Source: a virus
Virus record (IMG/VR): IMGVR_UViG_3300021440_000063
Coordinates: 1-39,493 of that record
DNA length: 39,493 bases
Strand: one strand, 5' to 3'
Notes under the pieces: generated by a model
What the model saw: the letters and a program-made list of their open reading frames with translations, nothing else
Database searches by the model: none
What the model was told of the DNA's origin: nothing
Translations under genes and position numbers: made by a program
In this document: piece by piece, positions 16,088 through 24,234 of the stretch
How the letters are laid out: each line of letters starts with the position of its first letter
How positions within the stretch are numbered: position 1 is the stretch's first letter

Positions 16088-17778
16088 CACGCTGCTCCGG
16101 TATAGCCACTGAAGGCCCGCATCACATCGTTGGCCGCATTTCCTGCGCCCTGCCCTGTCGGCACGCCGCCGAGCTTCTGCATGGCGCTGGCAGCCTGCTC
16201 GGCCTGCGCTGTCTGCTGGGCCGCGGCTTGCTGCTGCGCGCGCTGCTGGCGCACCAGAGCCACCTTGTCGTTTGCCACCACCATGCGCGGGTCGACTCCA
16301 AGCATGTCGGCGTACTCGTCGGCCCAGTGGTCGGCGTCGAACTTGTCCAGCACATCCGGCTTGAACGCCGCGATCTGGCCGAGGTTGGCCACGTACCGGT
16401 CGATGCCGTTGGTGGCAATGGCGCGCTGCGCCTGGGCCAGCATCGAGACGAACTCGACGTTCAGGTCCACGCCCTGCATCTCAGGCGGTGGAGTCGGGAC
16501 GATGCCGGCGGCCACCATCTTTGCAAAGGTGCACTCCACCAGCGGGTCCAGCAGCTCGTTGTGCAAGCGCTCCAGCACCGGCCCGAGCATCATCATCTTT
16601 TCCTCGTTGCGCCGGGCCACCTCGTAGGCGGTCATCTTCCCGTCCGACTCCGAGATCATCATGAACAGGTCGGTGTAGAAGGCGCTGTTGATGCGCTGGC
16701 GCACGTCCTGGATGTCGGTGAGCAGGTAGTCCAGCCGCAGGTTCACATCGAACATCGTGCGGATGCCGGCCTGCGGGCTGTTGTTGTCGTAGAACGTCAC
16801 CCCACCCGGCAGCGCGTCCACGTCGCGGTTCTTCAGGCTGGTGGGCACCTGCAGCGGCGGCTTGGTCTGGTAGTCGATGACCTGGCCCTTGCGCAGCTGC
16901 TGGTGCTGCAGCTGGCGCACATCGCCCAGCGCGTCCATGGCGGGACTGGTGCCGTAGATGTCGCCGCCCTGCGTGGCCCAGCGCGCAGCCAGCGCCGGGA
17001 AGCTCTTGAATCCGCCTTCGCGCAGCCGCTTGTCGCCATCGGCGCCAAGCTCCATGTAGACCGACCGCCAGGCCATGTTTCGGGCGTCCTTCATGCGCGG
17101 GTCGCGGTCATCGCGCGGCTCGATGGCATGAACCAGCGTGACCCATGAATCGAGCGTGCCGCGGTCGAACAGGTTCTGCACCGTCGTGCTGCAGTTCTCC
17201 CGGCCGAACTCCTTGACGATGGCGCCCACCGGCTTCTGGAACTCGCGGTAGAGCGTGTCGACGTCGCCGCGCCAGTTCGCCGCCACGCAGAACTCGCCAG
17301 TGGTCAGCGGGTGGTGGTGGATCACCGAGGTGTAGTCCTCGGTCACGATGCTGGCGAACGTGCCGAAGCTGCCCAGTTCCTCGTAGCCCTGGTGCAGCGC
17401 GCGGTAGGTGTTGGACTTGGCGAACACCTCCAGCATCAGCATCGTCACGTCCGACAGCCACTCGCGCACCGCCGTCTGCTTGTTCAGGTCGGCATGCGGC
17501 GTCGTCAGGCGGAACCACGGCCGGGCCGGGCTGGTCATGCCGCCCATCAGCCCGGCGCCCAGGATGCGCAGGCTTCGCGTTGCCGTGCTGTCGTAGATCG
17601 ACTGGTGGCGCTTCTGGCCGCGGTTGCGGTCCTGCACGAAGAACCGGCCATAGCGCGGCAGCAGCGTGGTGCTGATGTCCTGCCAGTGGCTCCACCAGGA
17701 TGCACGCTCGGACTTGAGCATGCCCCAGCGGGTCAGCAGATCGCTGCGAGCGACCGGCGGATTGACGGGCTGAGCCAT
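16087..17778 (-). CDS. Portal (head-tail connector), T7 gp8-like
   Basis: This 563-residue protein shows the head-tail connector family signatures. These include WWSHWQDISTTLLPRYGRF near the N-terminus, SLRILGAGLMGGMTSPARPWF at ~70-90, YEELGSFGTFAS, and RINSAFYTDLFMMISES.GKMTAYEVARRNEEKMMMLGP in the C-terminal half. The C-terminus is Gln/Ala-rich. Twelve copies form the DNA channel at one capsid vertex, to which the gp11-like adaptor binds. It overlaps the upstream small gene by 1 nt (stop/start overlap at 17778). Confidence 0.92.
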   Translation of the reverse strand: MAQPVNPPVARSDLLTRWGMLKSERASWWSHWQDISTTLLPRYGRFFVQDRNRGQKRHQSIYDSTATRSLRILGAGLMGGMTSPARPWFRLTTPHADLNKQTAVREWLSDVTMLMLEVFAKSNTYRALHQGYEELGSFGTFASIVTEDYTSVIHHHPLTTGEFCVAANWRGDVDTLYREFQKPVGAIVKEFGRENCSTTVQNLFDRGTLDSWVTLVHAIEPRDDRDPRMKDARNMAWRSVYMELGADGDKRLREGGFKSFPALAARWATQGGDIYGTSPAMDALGDVRQLQHQQLRKGQVIDYQTKPPLQVPTSLKNRDVDALPGGVTFYDNNSPQAGIRTMFDVNLRLDYLLTDIQDVRQRINSAFYTDLFMMISESDGKMTAYEVARRNEEKMMMLGPVLERLHNELLDPLVECTFAKMVAAGIVPTPPPEMQGVDLNVEFVSMLAQAQRAIATNGIDRYVANLGQIAAFKPDVLDKFDADHWADEYADMLGVDPRMVVANDKVALVRQQRAQQQAAAQQTAQAEQAASAMQKLGGVPTGQGAGNAANDVMRAFSGYTGAA

Positions 17779-18068
17779 CAGCCCCCCAGCAGGGTGCTTT
17801 TGCCGAGCAGCAGCGAGGACGGATCGACGCCGGCCGGGCTGGTCAGCATCGTGCTGCCCGCGCCACCCGAGGCGGCCATCTTGTTGGCATCAGCCAGGGC
17901 AGAGCTGTTCGGGCGCTTCGGGTTGGCCGCGTTGAACTGCTGGTCAGCGGTCTCGCGCGCCTTGTCGGCCGCCTGGTGCTGGGCCTTTCGGGCCTGCTCC
18001 CCTTGGTAGACCGTAGCGGTTGCGGAGGCCGCTGCGAGCGCCAGCCCGATGGTGGTAGGTTCGCACAT
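17778..18068 (-). CDS. Small conserved podovirus protein between terminase and portal
   Basis: This protein of about 96 residues begins MCEPTTIGLALAAASA, then has a Gln/Ala/Lys helix, and ends with GSTMLTSPAGVDPSSLLLGKSTLLGG. That C-terminal pattern (ST.LT..GV....L.LGK.TLLGG) is familiar from many podoviruses at the same position, function unknown. ATG 18068 is chosen because the MCEPT opening is conserved; ATG 18080 is also in frame. Its opening matches that of the gp14-like protein, which may point to a shared virion role. Confidence 0.65.
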   Translation of the reverse strand: MCEPTTIGLALAAASATATVYQGEQARKAQHQAADKARETADQQFNAANPKRPNSSALADANKMAASGGAGSTMLTSPAGVDPSSLLLGKSTLLGG

Positions 18069-18083
18069 GACGCATCCCATTCG

Positions 18084-19628
18084 CTATGAATAGGGGTCAT
18101 GCTCCCGCGCCCTGCTGCGCTCAGGTGCACCCGTGGCCCAGTCGCGCACGTCGTCCGGGTCAGCCACCTCGGGCACCGGGTGGGCGAACGTCAGCGCCAG
18201 CGCATCGCCATCATCCGGGCTGGCCTGGCCGCGCTGCTCCATGTGCTCCTTGCTCTCCAGGATGATCCGGTCGCTCTTGTCGAAGCTGTACTCGGGCGCC
18301 GTCAGGTCGGTGGCCAGTTCCTCCGACTTCTCCAGCGCGCCGATCTTCAGCCACTCCTTCGCGCGACCCCACATCTCGGCGCGCTTGTTGGCGTACTTCC
18401 GGTCGTCGTCGGGCTTGCCGCCGAAGTTGACCTCGATGGGGTCGTGGTTCAACCGGCGCAGGTTGTCCACCACGCCGCCGCCCACGCCGCCGCCGTCGAC
18501 GAACAGCACGCAGCGCAGGCCCAGGCTGCGCAGATAGCCCGCATGCTCGGCCACCCGGCTGGCCAACTGGTTGGTGTCCAGCCCGCGGTACTTCTTCGGT
18601 GGGATCGACCGGCCATCTCTCCCCACCCGGGTGCGGATGACCGACTGCGCCGAGCCGAAACGGGCCACGTCCACACCCACCGCCGCAGTCAGGCCCCGGA
18701 AGCGCTCGACGCCGTACTCCCTGGCCATCGCCATGTCCACCAGGTCGCGCGGGATGAACTGCGCACTGCTGGCGCGCGGGAACACGCCCCGAACGCGAAC
18801 CCGTACGAAGTCGCTGTCCTCGCCGTAGTCGTCCACCCACTTCTGCAAGGTCGCCTTGTTGGTGATGGCCACGCTGCGGCTGTCGATCTGCCGTGTGTTC
18901 CACCGGTGGCGGGACTTTCCGAATGCCTCCGCGAACGTGCCCGTGTTCCGCGTCGGGTTGCCGAACGCGAAGTGCATGGGCTCGCCGTCCGTCTTGCCGC
19001 CCTCGGCCACCTCCCAGATCTTGGCCGGGATGGCGCTGGCCTCGTCAAACAAGTACCACGGGGTTGAACTCGCCGCGTGCAGGCCGGCGAAGCTCTCGCT
19101 GTTTTCCTCGCGGCTGGTCTGAGCATCGACTCGCCACGACTCCGGGTGCTGGTTGTGAACCAGGCGCATGGCGCCCTTGCCGGTGGTGATCGTGAACCAG
19201 TGCTTGTTGACTGCCCTGCTCAACCACGCGGCGACACCCGCCCAGGTCTTGCTGGCAAGCTGTTCGCCCGTGTTGGCCGTCACCACGCCGCGGCTATGCG
19301 GCCGGGTGGACATGATCCACAGCACCAGCCAAGCCGCCATTGCTGACTTGCCGATACCGTGGCCGCTGCTCACCGCGTACTGGATCGGCTCTACCGCGCG
19401 CACGCCATCGAAGGCGCGGGCCTCAACGTCGCGGCCGATTGACTCCAGAAGCTCGCACGCCCAGGCGTCAGGCCCGAACTTGGCGCCGTACCGGCTGGCC
19501 CAGGGCTCTTGCAGTGGGACCAGCTGCAGGCTGCGGTCAGTGTCCCAAGGAAACGCATAGAGAACGAAGCCCAGCGGGTCGGCGTAGAAGCCGCCCATGT
19601 CCTCGGCCAGCATCTGGTCGAGGCTCAT
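18084..19628 (-). CDS. Terminase large subunit (packaging ATPase/nuclease)
   Basis: This 514-residue protein has a Walker A motif SSGHGIGKS at residues 87-95 and Walker B WYLFDEAS with Asp195-Glu196. The nuclease domain carries acidic residues in GVDVARFG (Asp320), LFVDGGGVGGG (Asp378) and PDDGDALAL (Asp472-475). It pumps DNA into the prohead through the portal and cuts the concatemer. It overlaps the small subunit by 4 nt. The C-terminal coding end contains one copy of the GGTGCACCTGA repeat. Confidence 0.93.
   Translation of the reverse strand: MSLDQMLAEDMGGFYADPLGFVLYAFPWDTDRSLQLVPLQEPWASRYGAKFGPDAWACELLESIGRDVEARAFDGVRAVEPIQYAVSSGHGIGKSAMAAWLVLWIMSTRPHSRGVVTANTGEQLASKTWAGVAAWLSRAVNKHWFTITTGKGAMRLVHNQHPESWRVDAQTSREENSESFAGLHAASSTPWYLFDEASAIPAKIWEVAEGGKTDGEPMHFAFGNPTRNTGTFAEAFGKSRHRWNTRQIDSRSVAITNKATLQKWVDDYGEDSDFVRVRVRGVFPRASSAQFIPRDLVDMAMAREYGVERFRGLTAAVGVDVARFGSAQSVIRTRVGRDGRSIPPKKYRGLDTNQLASRVAEHAGYLRSLGLRCVLFVDGGGVGGGVVDNLRRLNHDPIEVNFGGKPDDDRKYANKRAEMWGRAKEWLKIGALEKSEELATDLTAPEYSFDKSDRIILESKEHMEQRGQASPDDGDALALTFAHPVPEVADPDDVRDWATGAPERSRAREHDPYS
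18121..18131 (-). repeat. GGTGCACCTGA repeat, copy 3
   Basis: Lies in the last codons of the large terminase gene, about 50 nt before the small MCEPT protein start. Confidence 0.55.
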
Positions 19629-20155
19629 CGTTTGGCGCGGCTCCTGGCGGCCACGATGGCATCAGCCAGCGCTACGCTGCCAGATAGCTCCACGCGGTCA
19701 ATGAACATCTTCAGGTGCCGCCCCAGCCGCTCCAGGTTGGCGCCCTTGTCGGCCAGCTTGTACTTGCGGATCACTGTCGTGCCGGCGTCCTGATCCCGCC
19801 CGCGCTCCGTCGCCGACTCGATGCCCACAATGGCCGCCGCCGTGTCGTCGTCCAGATCCTGCACCGGGATGGGCTCGCCATCGTCGCGGTGCAGCTTTCG
19901 CACGTCGAAGAACGCCAAGCGGGCCAGCTCTCGCACCACGCGCTCGACGGTGACCTCGTTGGCGCTGGCTGCTTTGCTGGTCAGTTCGGCCACCCTCGCC
20001 CTAACCTCGCCATTGGCCGCCAGCAGGGATGCCTTGCGCCAAACCGTCTCGTCCTTCCAGTTCACGGAGCGCGGGAACGCCTTGCGATGGGCGGCAGCCT
20101 GGGTCAGCCCCGACGCCAGTCCGGCCGCGAACTTCTCACGCTGCGGCGTTAGCAT
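19625..20155 (-). CDS. Terminase small subunit
   Basis: This 176-residue protein has an N-terminal helix-turn-helix (LTPQREKFAAGLASGLTQAAAHRKAFP) typical of small terminase DNA-recognition domains. A central helical part follows (VERVVRELARLAFFDVRKLH), then a C-terminal region LERLGRHLKMFIDRVELSG that contacts the large subunit in related phages. It lies immediately upstream of the large subunit with a 4-nt overlap, and overlaps the preceding gene by 20 nt. Confidence 0.88.
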   Translation of the reverse strand: MLTPQREKFAAGLASGLTQAAAHRKAFPRSVNWKDETVWRKASLLAANGEVRARVAELTSKAASANEVTVERVVRELARLAFFDVRKLHRDDGEPIPVQDLDDDTAAAIVGIESATERGRDQDAGTTVIRKYKLADKGANLERLGRHLKMFIDRVELSGSVALADAIVAARSRAKR

Positions 20156-20441
20156 CGCTACCCTCCCTCACCGGCCGCGCCGTCAGCCGCTTCACATCCG
20201 GGCTCGCCACCCGCTGCACCACCTTCCAGTCGGTCGGCAACTGGCTGCGCTTGCGCCCCAGGCAGATGTTCCGCGCCTGCGACTTGCTCACCTCGAACTT
20301 CTCAGCCAGCGCGTCGTAGGTCCACACCGCGGCGTTCAGCGCCCGCAGCGTGAGCATCAGTTCAACGTCGCGGTCGGTCAGTTTGGCCTGCGGGTGCGAC
20401 TGCCCCACCCTGCGGCCGATCTCATTGATCGCAATCAGCAT
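20136..20441 (-). CDS. Small HTH DNA-binding protein
   Basis: This protein of about 101 residues starts at ATG 20441 with AAGGAGG upstream. The segment AVWTYDALAEKFEVSKSQARNICLG is a helix-turn-helix; TDRDVELMLTLRAL precedes it. It sits between replication genes and the terminases, so it could regulate late transcription or assist packaging, but nothing in the sequence decides this. It overlaps the upstream gene by 20 nt. Confidence 0.65.
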   Translation of the reverse strand: MLIAINEIGRRVGQSHPQAKLTDRDVELMLTLRALNAAVWTYDALAEKFEVSKSQARNICLGRKRSQLPTDWKVVQRVASPDVKRLTARPVREGSDANAAA

Positions 20442-20604
20442 CGCGGTCCTCCTTGAAATGTTCGGGGTACTGCCAGCGCAGCCGGGCAATGCAGCGCTCG
20501 ATGGCTTCGATCCGGCTGCGGTCGTCTGGCCCGGCCACCGGCGTGCGGGCTGCGCGCTGCAATTCCTCGCGGGCGTGCTGCGGCAGCAGGCTGGTTTTGC
20601 TCAT
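20422..20604 (-). CDS. Small protein, unknown
   Basis: This 60-residue charged protein (MSKTSLLPQHAREELQRAARTPV...) is predicted helical, with SRIEAIERCIARLRWQYPEHF in the second half. Its start overlaps the preceding stop (ATGA type), indicating translational coupling. I do not recognise the family. Confidence 0.55.
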   Translation of the reverse strand: MSKTSLLPQHAREELQRAARTPVAGPDDRSRIEAIERCIARLRWQYPEHFKEDRDADCDQ

Positions 20605-20804
20605 CGACCGGCCTCCCACAGTGCTTTCATCGTCCGCCGAAGCCTGTCCGCCTCATCCTTACCCCGCCGCTTCTCGACCGCCTCCAGCCAGGCCCGGCGG
20701 TCGGCCAGGGTCGGCAGCGCGGCGATGGCGCGGGCTTCACACTCGTGCCTGTAGGCCTCGCTGGCACTGTCCGCCTGGGTGCCGTCGATCAGCGTGACGA
20801 TCAC
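20601..20804 (-). CDS. Small conserved phage protein, DUF7696-like
   Basis: This 67-residue protein starts at GTG 20804, overlapping the preceding stop. The pattern SEAYRHECEARAIAALPTLADRRAWLEAVEKRRG...A..LR...KALWEA is one I recognise from short proteins in betaproteobacterial phages and prophages. Function is unknown. Position in the early-to-late transition block is the only context. Confidence 0.6.
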   Translation of the reverse strand: MIVTLIDGTQADSASEAYRHECEARAIAALPTLADRRAWLEAVEKRRGKDEADRLRRTMKALWEAGR

Positions 20805-20962
20805 GGCAGCACCTGCGACACGCGCCACGTCACGCCGGCCAGATCGAAGCGCATGCCGACGCGGGCCTCCACAAGCATGGGCAGGCAGCCCTGGCGCGCG
20901 GGGTCGTACTGCAGGCGCAAGGGGGACCAGTTCCCACGGCCTACGCGGCGCAGGATGAGCAT
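20801..20962 (-). CDS. Short protein, unknown
   Basis: This 53-residue basic protein (MLILRRVGRGNWSPLRL...) overlaps both neighbours by about 4 nt, which supports real translation. Sequence hints at a small beta barrel (FDLAGVTWRVSQVLP). No family recognised. Confidence 0.5.
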   Translation of the reverse strand: MLILRRVGRGNWSPLRLQYDPARQGCLPMLVEARVGMRFDLAGVTWRVSQVLP

Positions 20963-21459
20963 CACGCGGCTTGCCCCTGCAGCCAATGCGCCAGAAGGAC
21001 CGCTTCGGCGCGGTTGTGGTCCTTGACCCGCTTCAGCTCGCCCGCCAGCGTCGGATACAGCACGCGGGCCCGCTCCAGGCTGGCGCCCTTCTCCGTCCGC
21101 AGCAGCCCGAAGTGGCGCTTCCACGTTGCCGGCTGCACCGTGCTGACCGTCAGCTTGGCGATGTCGGCCACGGCCTCCACGATGCCGCGGCTGCGCATCA
21201 GGCTACCCTGGCTGTGCATGGTGTTGCCGTGGGTGCCGCCGTTGCCCATTGGGCGCGGCCGCACATCCTCGAACACCAGCAGCGCCGGCTCACCGGGCGG
21301 CACGAATTGCCGAATGGCCGCCAGCAGGGCGCGGCCGCACAGGCGCCGGCTCTTGCCGTCAGGCACGGTCGGCAGGTCGATCACCCGGGCGGTGCCGAAA
21401 CTGTCCACTGCAGCCAGCGCGCCGGTCAGGCCAATGTCGATGGCGAGGGCGATGGTCAC
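20962..21459 (-). CDS. RuvC-like Holliday junction resolvase
   Basis: This 165-residue RNase H-fold protein has a first strand IALAIDIGLTGALAAVD (catalytic Asp8), a second motif LLVFEDVRP (Glu64) and a C-terminal DHNRAEAVLLAHWL (Asp147/Glu152). This is the acidic set expected for RuvC-type resolvases. It starts with GTG overlapping the HNH stop. In phages, such enzymes trim branched replication intermediates before packaging, which fits its place between helicase and terminase genes. Confidence 0.8.
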   Translation of the reverse strand: MTIALAIDIGLTGALAAVDSFGTARVIDLPTVPDGKSRRLCGRALLAAIRQFVPPGEPALLVFEDVRPRPMGNGGTHGNTMHSQGSLMRSRGIVEAVADIAKLTVSTVQPATWKRHFGLLRTEKGASLERARVLYPTLAGELKRVKDHNRAEAVLLAHWLQGQAA

Positions 21460-22046
21460 AGGCCGCCCCCGAAGTTGAACACGCTTGATCCACTCACGCC
21501 CGGACGCTGGTGCAAGTGCTTGCGCTGCGCGATCTTGCTGGCCGTGGCGATGTGAATGCCGAACTCGGCGGCCACCTCGCGCTGCAGGCTCCCGGAGTCC
21601 AGCCGCTCGACCACCAGGCGCACGACGTCGGCGCTCACCGCCTGCGAGGCCGCATTGCGCCGGCTGATTGCCGCGATCCGTGCATGGCCTCTGCGGTGCC
21701 CGCTGGCCGACATCCACGCGCCCTCTTCCGCCTTGGTGCCCGCCATCAGGTGCGCCGGCGCGCAGCAATCGTCCTGGCAGCAGGTGCGCCACACCACCTG
21801 GTCGTCGCGCAGCTCACGCCCGGACAGCAGCCACGCGGCGCGGCTGGCCGAGGTCGAGTACTTCGCAGGCCTCAGAACGCCGGGCGGGACGTGCAGCCGG
21901 GCCGTTCGCTTCGATCCATGGTGCCCGTTGTCGGACATGGCCAGCGCCCAGCGCCAGCAGCCGGTGATGCTGTCGATGCGGCACCGGTCCTTGATGTCGG
22001 CCAGGGTGCGCACGCCGTCATTGCGCTTGCGGCGGGTGTCGGTCAT
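21456..22046 (-). CDS. HNH endonuclease-like protein with C-terminal HTH
   Basis: This 196-residue protein has an N-terminal CRIDSITGCWRWALA segment, then a zinc-type cysteine cluster TCCQDDCCAPAHLMAGT. This matches HNH proteins whose last helix reads C.NP.HL; the central histidine is displaced, so activity is uncertain. Residues ~150-180 (SLQREVAAEFGIHIATASKIAQRKH) form a helix-turn-helix that could direct DNA binding. It overlaps the neighbouring genes by 4 nt on both sides, so it is integrated into the operon rather than freshly inserted. Confidence 0.65.
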   Translation of the reverse strand: MTDTRRKRNDGVRTLADIKDRCRIDSITGCWRWALAMSDNGHHGSKRTARLHVPPGVLRPAKYSTSASRAAWLLSGRELRDDQVVWRTCCQDDCCAPAHLMAGTKAEEGAWMSASGHRRGHARIAAISRRNAASQAVSADVVRLVVERLDSGSLQREVAAEFGIHIATASKIAQRKHLHQRPGVSGSSVFNFGGGL

Positions 22047-22246
22047 GCCTGGGCTCCTTCGGTGGTCGCCAAATGCGCGCGCGCGCTGTCCGGGCACATG
22101 CCGATGCGCCGCGCCGCCTTCACGTCGCCATGCTCGAGCGCCCGGATGGCGTCGTCGGCCCACTGGCGGCGCAGGTTGCTGGCGTTCGGGTCGTTGGCCA
22201 CACGCCGGGCCATGGCCAGCGTCATCTCGCGTTGCTCTTCGGTCAC
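22043..22246 (-). CDS. Small protein, unknown
   Basis: This 67-residue protein starts at GTG 22246 overlapping the helicase stop. It is helical and charged, with QWADDAIRALEHGDVKAARRIG. No motif identifies it. Coupling with the helicase and HNH genes suggests a replication accessory, which is only a guess. Confidence 0.5.
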   Translation of the reverse strand: MTEEQREMTLAMARRVANDPNASNLRRQWADDAIRALEHGDVKAARRIGMCPDSARAHLATTEGAQA

Positions 22247-23175
22247 AGGGTCTCCTGCTGCAGCGCGTAGGGCTCGATGGCGCTCACGCGGTCGTCGGCA
22301 AAGCGGAAGCTGGCGTCGTCGAACCAGAGCTTGATGCGGCCCTCCCAGCTCCCGTTGCGCTGCTTCTCCACGCACACCAGCGCGTCGGGCGCGGCGCCGG
22401 CGTCGACGTCCTGCGGGTTCGCCTCCAGCTTCGCCTTCTTCGCCTTGTTGGCCCAGACCATCACGACGTTGTGCGCCTGGTCGCTGATGGCGGCCGAGCC
22501 GCGAAGGTCATACTTCGTCGGCGGCTTCGTCTCGTCCACCGGCTTGCGGCAGTGCGCCACCAGGTGCAGGTGAAGGCCCGTCTCCTGGGCCAGGCGCACC
22601 AGGTCGGTCATGAACTGCTTTTGCTCGTCCAGGCTCTCCTCGCTGGCGCAGACCATCATCATCGAGTCGATGAAGACGTGCTGGCCCTTCAGCTCGTCGG
22701 CGAAGTAGCGGCACACCGCCAAGCACGTCGCCGGGGTGATCCGGCCGATGTGATCGAACAGCCAGAGCCGGCCATCCGTCCAGCGGCTGAAGGCGTCCAG
22801 CGATGCCGCGGCCGGCTTGGCCACCGCGAAGCACTGCCGGGCCATGCGCGCCAGCGACCGGGCAGGCGCCATCTCGAAGCTGGCCAGCAGGGTGCGCTCG
22901 CGCTGCACGCACAGGTCGAGCGCCACCTGGCCGGTGAACATCGACTTCCGGTGCCCGTTGTACCCGGACCAGACCGTGACCTCGCCGGGGCGGAACTCGA
23001 TCAGCCCGCGCAGCTTGGTGCTGAACATCGCCGGGTATTCGTGGGCGCCGGCTGGCGGCGTGAAGTGTCCGCGCAGCTGCTCGGCGTAGAGCGAGGCGCG
23101 GCGGACCTTGATCTTGACTTCGGTCTCGCGCAGGTAGGCCGCGAAGTCGATGTCGTCGGGGATAAGTTCAGCCAT
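22243..23175 (-). CDS. DnaB/gp4-type RecA-fold ATPase (replicative helicase-like)
   Basis: This 310-residue protein lacks a primase or DnaB N-terminal domain. The P-loop reads SGYNGHRKS at residues 70-78, where the family normally has GHGKS; an Arg replaces the last Gly. Walker B is HVFIDSMMM (Asp170). Motif H3 is LHLHLVAHCRKP (~201-212) and H4 is LRGSAAISDQAHNVVMV (~224-240). It starts at ATG 23175 after GGAGG. It lies beside a DUF1376 replication protein, a common initiator/helicase-loader plus helicase pair in temperate phages. Family assignment is firm; ATP hydrolysis with the altered P-loop is uncertain. Confidence 0.78.
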   Translation of the reverse strand: MAELIPDDIDFAAYLRETEVKIKVRRASLYAEQLRGHFTPPAGAHEYPAMFSTKLRGLIEFRPGEVTVWSGYNGHRKSMFTGQVALDLCVQRERTLLASFEMAPARSLARMARQCFAVAKPAAASLDAFSRWTDGRLWLFDHIGRITPATCLAVCRYFADELKGQHVFIDSMMMVCASEESLDEQKQFMTDLVRLAQETGLHLHLVAHCRKPVDETKPPTKYDLRGSAAISDQAHNVVMVWANKAKKAKLEANPQDVDAGAAPDALVCVEKQRNGSWEGRIKLWFDDASFRFADDRVSAIEPYALQQETL

Positions 23176-23518
23176 GGGCTGCCTCCAGGGTGTCGGTGAA
23201 GCACTCGACGGTGCGGGATTCGTCCGGGCTGCAGACGGCAGCCATGACGCGGGAAGCCTCGGCATCGCGGCAGGCATCGGCAATGGCCTGCACCCGGTCT
23301 GCGTCCGTGCCCTGCACCAGGACATCGAGGCCGATCAGGCAGCGCAGGTCCAGCAGTCCGGGCTGGTCGGTGGGCTCGATCTGCAGGTGGGCCATGCCGG
23401 GCGTCAGGCTCGGCCAGTCGCGCCAGCAGCGCAGGCTGTCGTGGTCGGTGTCGACCCAGACGAAAGCCGGGCGGTGGCCGCGGCGACGGAAGGCGATCAG
23501 CTGGTCAGCGCCGCGCAT
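23168..23518 (-). CDS. Small protein, Toprim-like fragment possible
   Basis: This 116-residue protein begins MRGADQLIAFRRRGHRPAFVWVDTDHDSLRCW and contains LLDLRCLIGLDVLVQGTDADRVQAIADACRDAEASRVMAAV. The alternating strand-helix pattern and acidic residues (VDTDHD, GTDAD) might suggest a nucleotide-binding fold. It overlaps the DUF1376 gene by 3 nt and the helicase by 8 nt, so it belongs to the replication set. I do not recognise a specific family. Confidence 0.5.
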   Translation of the reverse strand: MRGADQLIAFRRRGHRPAFVWVDTDHDSLRCWRDWPSLTPGMAHLQIEPTDQPGLLDLRCLIGLDVLVQGTDADRVQAIADACRDAEASRVMAAVCSPDESRTVECFTDTLEAAHG

Positions 23519-24234
23519 CAGTGGGCTCCTGCGAAGGGGTCGTCGCCACTGCTGGCGCCGTTGCGGCTGGGGCCGAAATCCACGGCCTTGCGCACCCAGT
23601 TCCGCCACGTCGCCTGCCAGTCGGCTTTCGATGCATCCGCCCCGGTCTTGGCCGCCCAGTGGTCCCGGAACCGCGCCAGTTCAGCCTCTACCCTGGGCCC
23701 TGAAAGCCCCTGCTGAGAGGCAAAGGCCACCCCGGTTTCCCCTGGGGTCCAATCGGCTGGGAGGCGGGTGCCGCGCTTTGCGGCGCCCCCATGAGGTAGC
23801 TCTGCTACTGAATGGTTACTGGTTACTGGAGACTGGGGACGGGCGCGCGGTGCATTGCCTTCGCTATGCGTTCGCATTGCGTCGGCAGATGCGTTCGCAT
23901 TGCCTTCGCTATGCGTTTCGGTCTTCGACCACCGTGCGTCAGCGCTGCGTTTCGCCTTCGCCTGCTTGTCCTTGAACCGTGCGATTTCACGGTCACAGCG
24001 GGTCTGCGAGTGCGATCCATCGGCCAGGATGAAGAACTCGCCGAGCACGGCCTGCAGGGCCTCGCGCTCGTCCTTGGACCTGGCGCCGACCAGGCGGGCT
24101 ACCTCGCTGGCCGGGATGGCGCCTTCGCGGGTGTAGTACACGTCCATCAGCCGGGTGTAGACCCCATGCTCAAGCAAGGACAGGTGCGCCGTGTCCTTCA
24201 GGTAGTCGCCGATGTGGCGTTCGTAGTAGTTAAT
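23518..24234 (-). CDS. DUF1376-type replication protein with a probable ATT start
   Basis: This protein of about 238 residues opens (I/M)NYYERHIGDYLKDTAHLSLLEHGVYTRLMD, the diagnostic start of DUF1376 phage/prophage replication proteins. These proteins usually begin MNYYxRHIGDY. Here the codon at the expected Met is ATT, with GGAGG 5 nt upstream, and no ATG, GTG or TTG lies close upstream in frame. The C-terminal part (VEAELARFRDHWAAKTGADASKADWQATWRNWVRKA) is the primosomal DnaT/replication O-like tail. A repeated THSEGNA segment lies in the low-complexity linker. The upstream HNH gene ends on the same bases (TAA within ATTAAC). Confidence 0.72.
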   Translation of the reverse strand: MNYYERHIGDYLKDTAHLSLLEHGVYTRLMDVYYTREGAIPASEVARLVGARSKDEREALQAVLGEFFILADGSHSQTRCDREIARFKDKQAKAKRSADARWSKTETHSEGNANASADAMRTHSEGNAPRARPQSPVTSNHSVAELPHGGAAKRGTRLPADWTPGETGVAFASQQGLSGPRVEAELARFRDHWAAKTGADASKADWQATWRNWVRKAVDFGPSRNGASSGDDPFAGAH

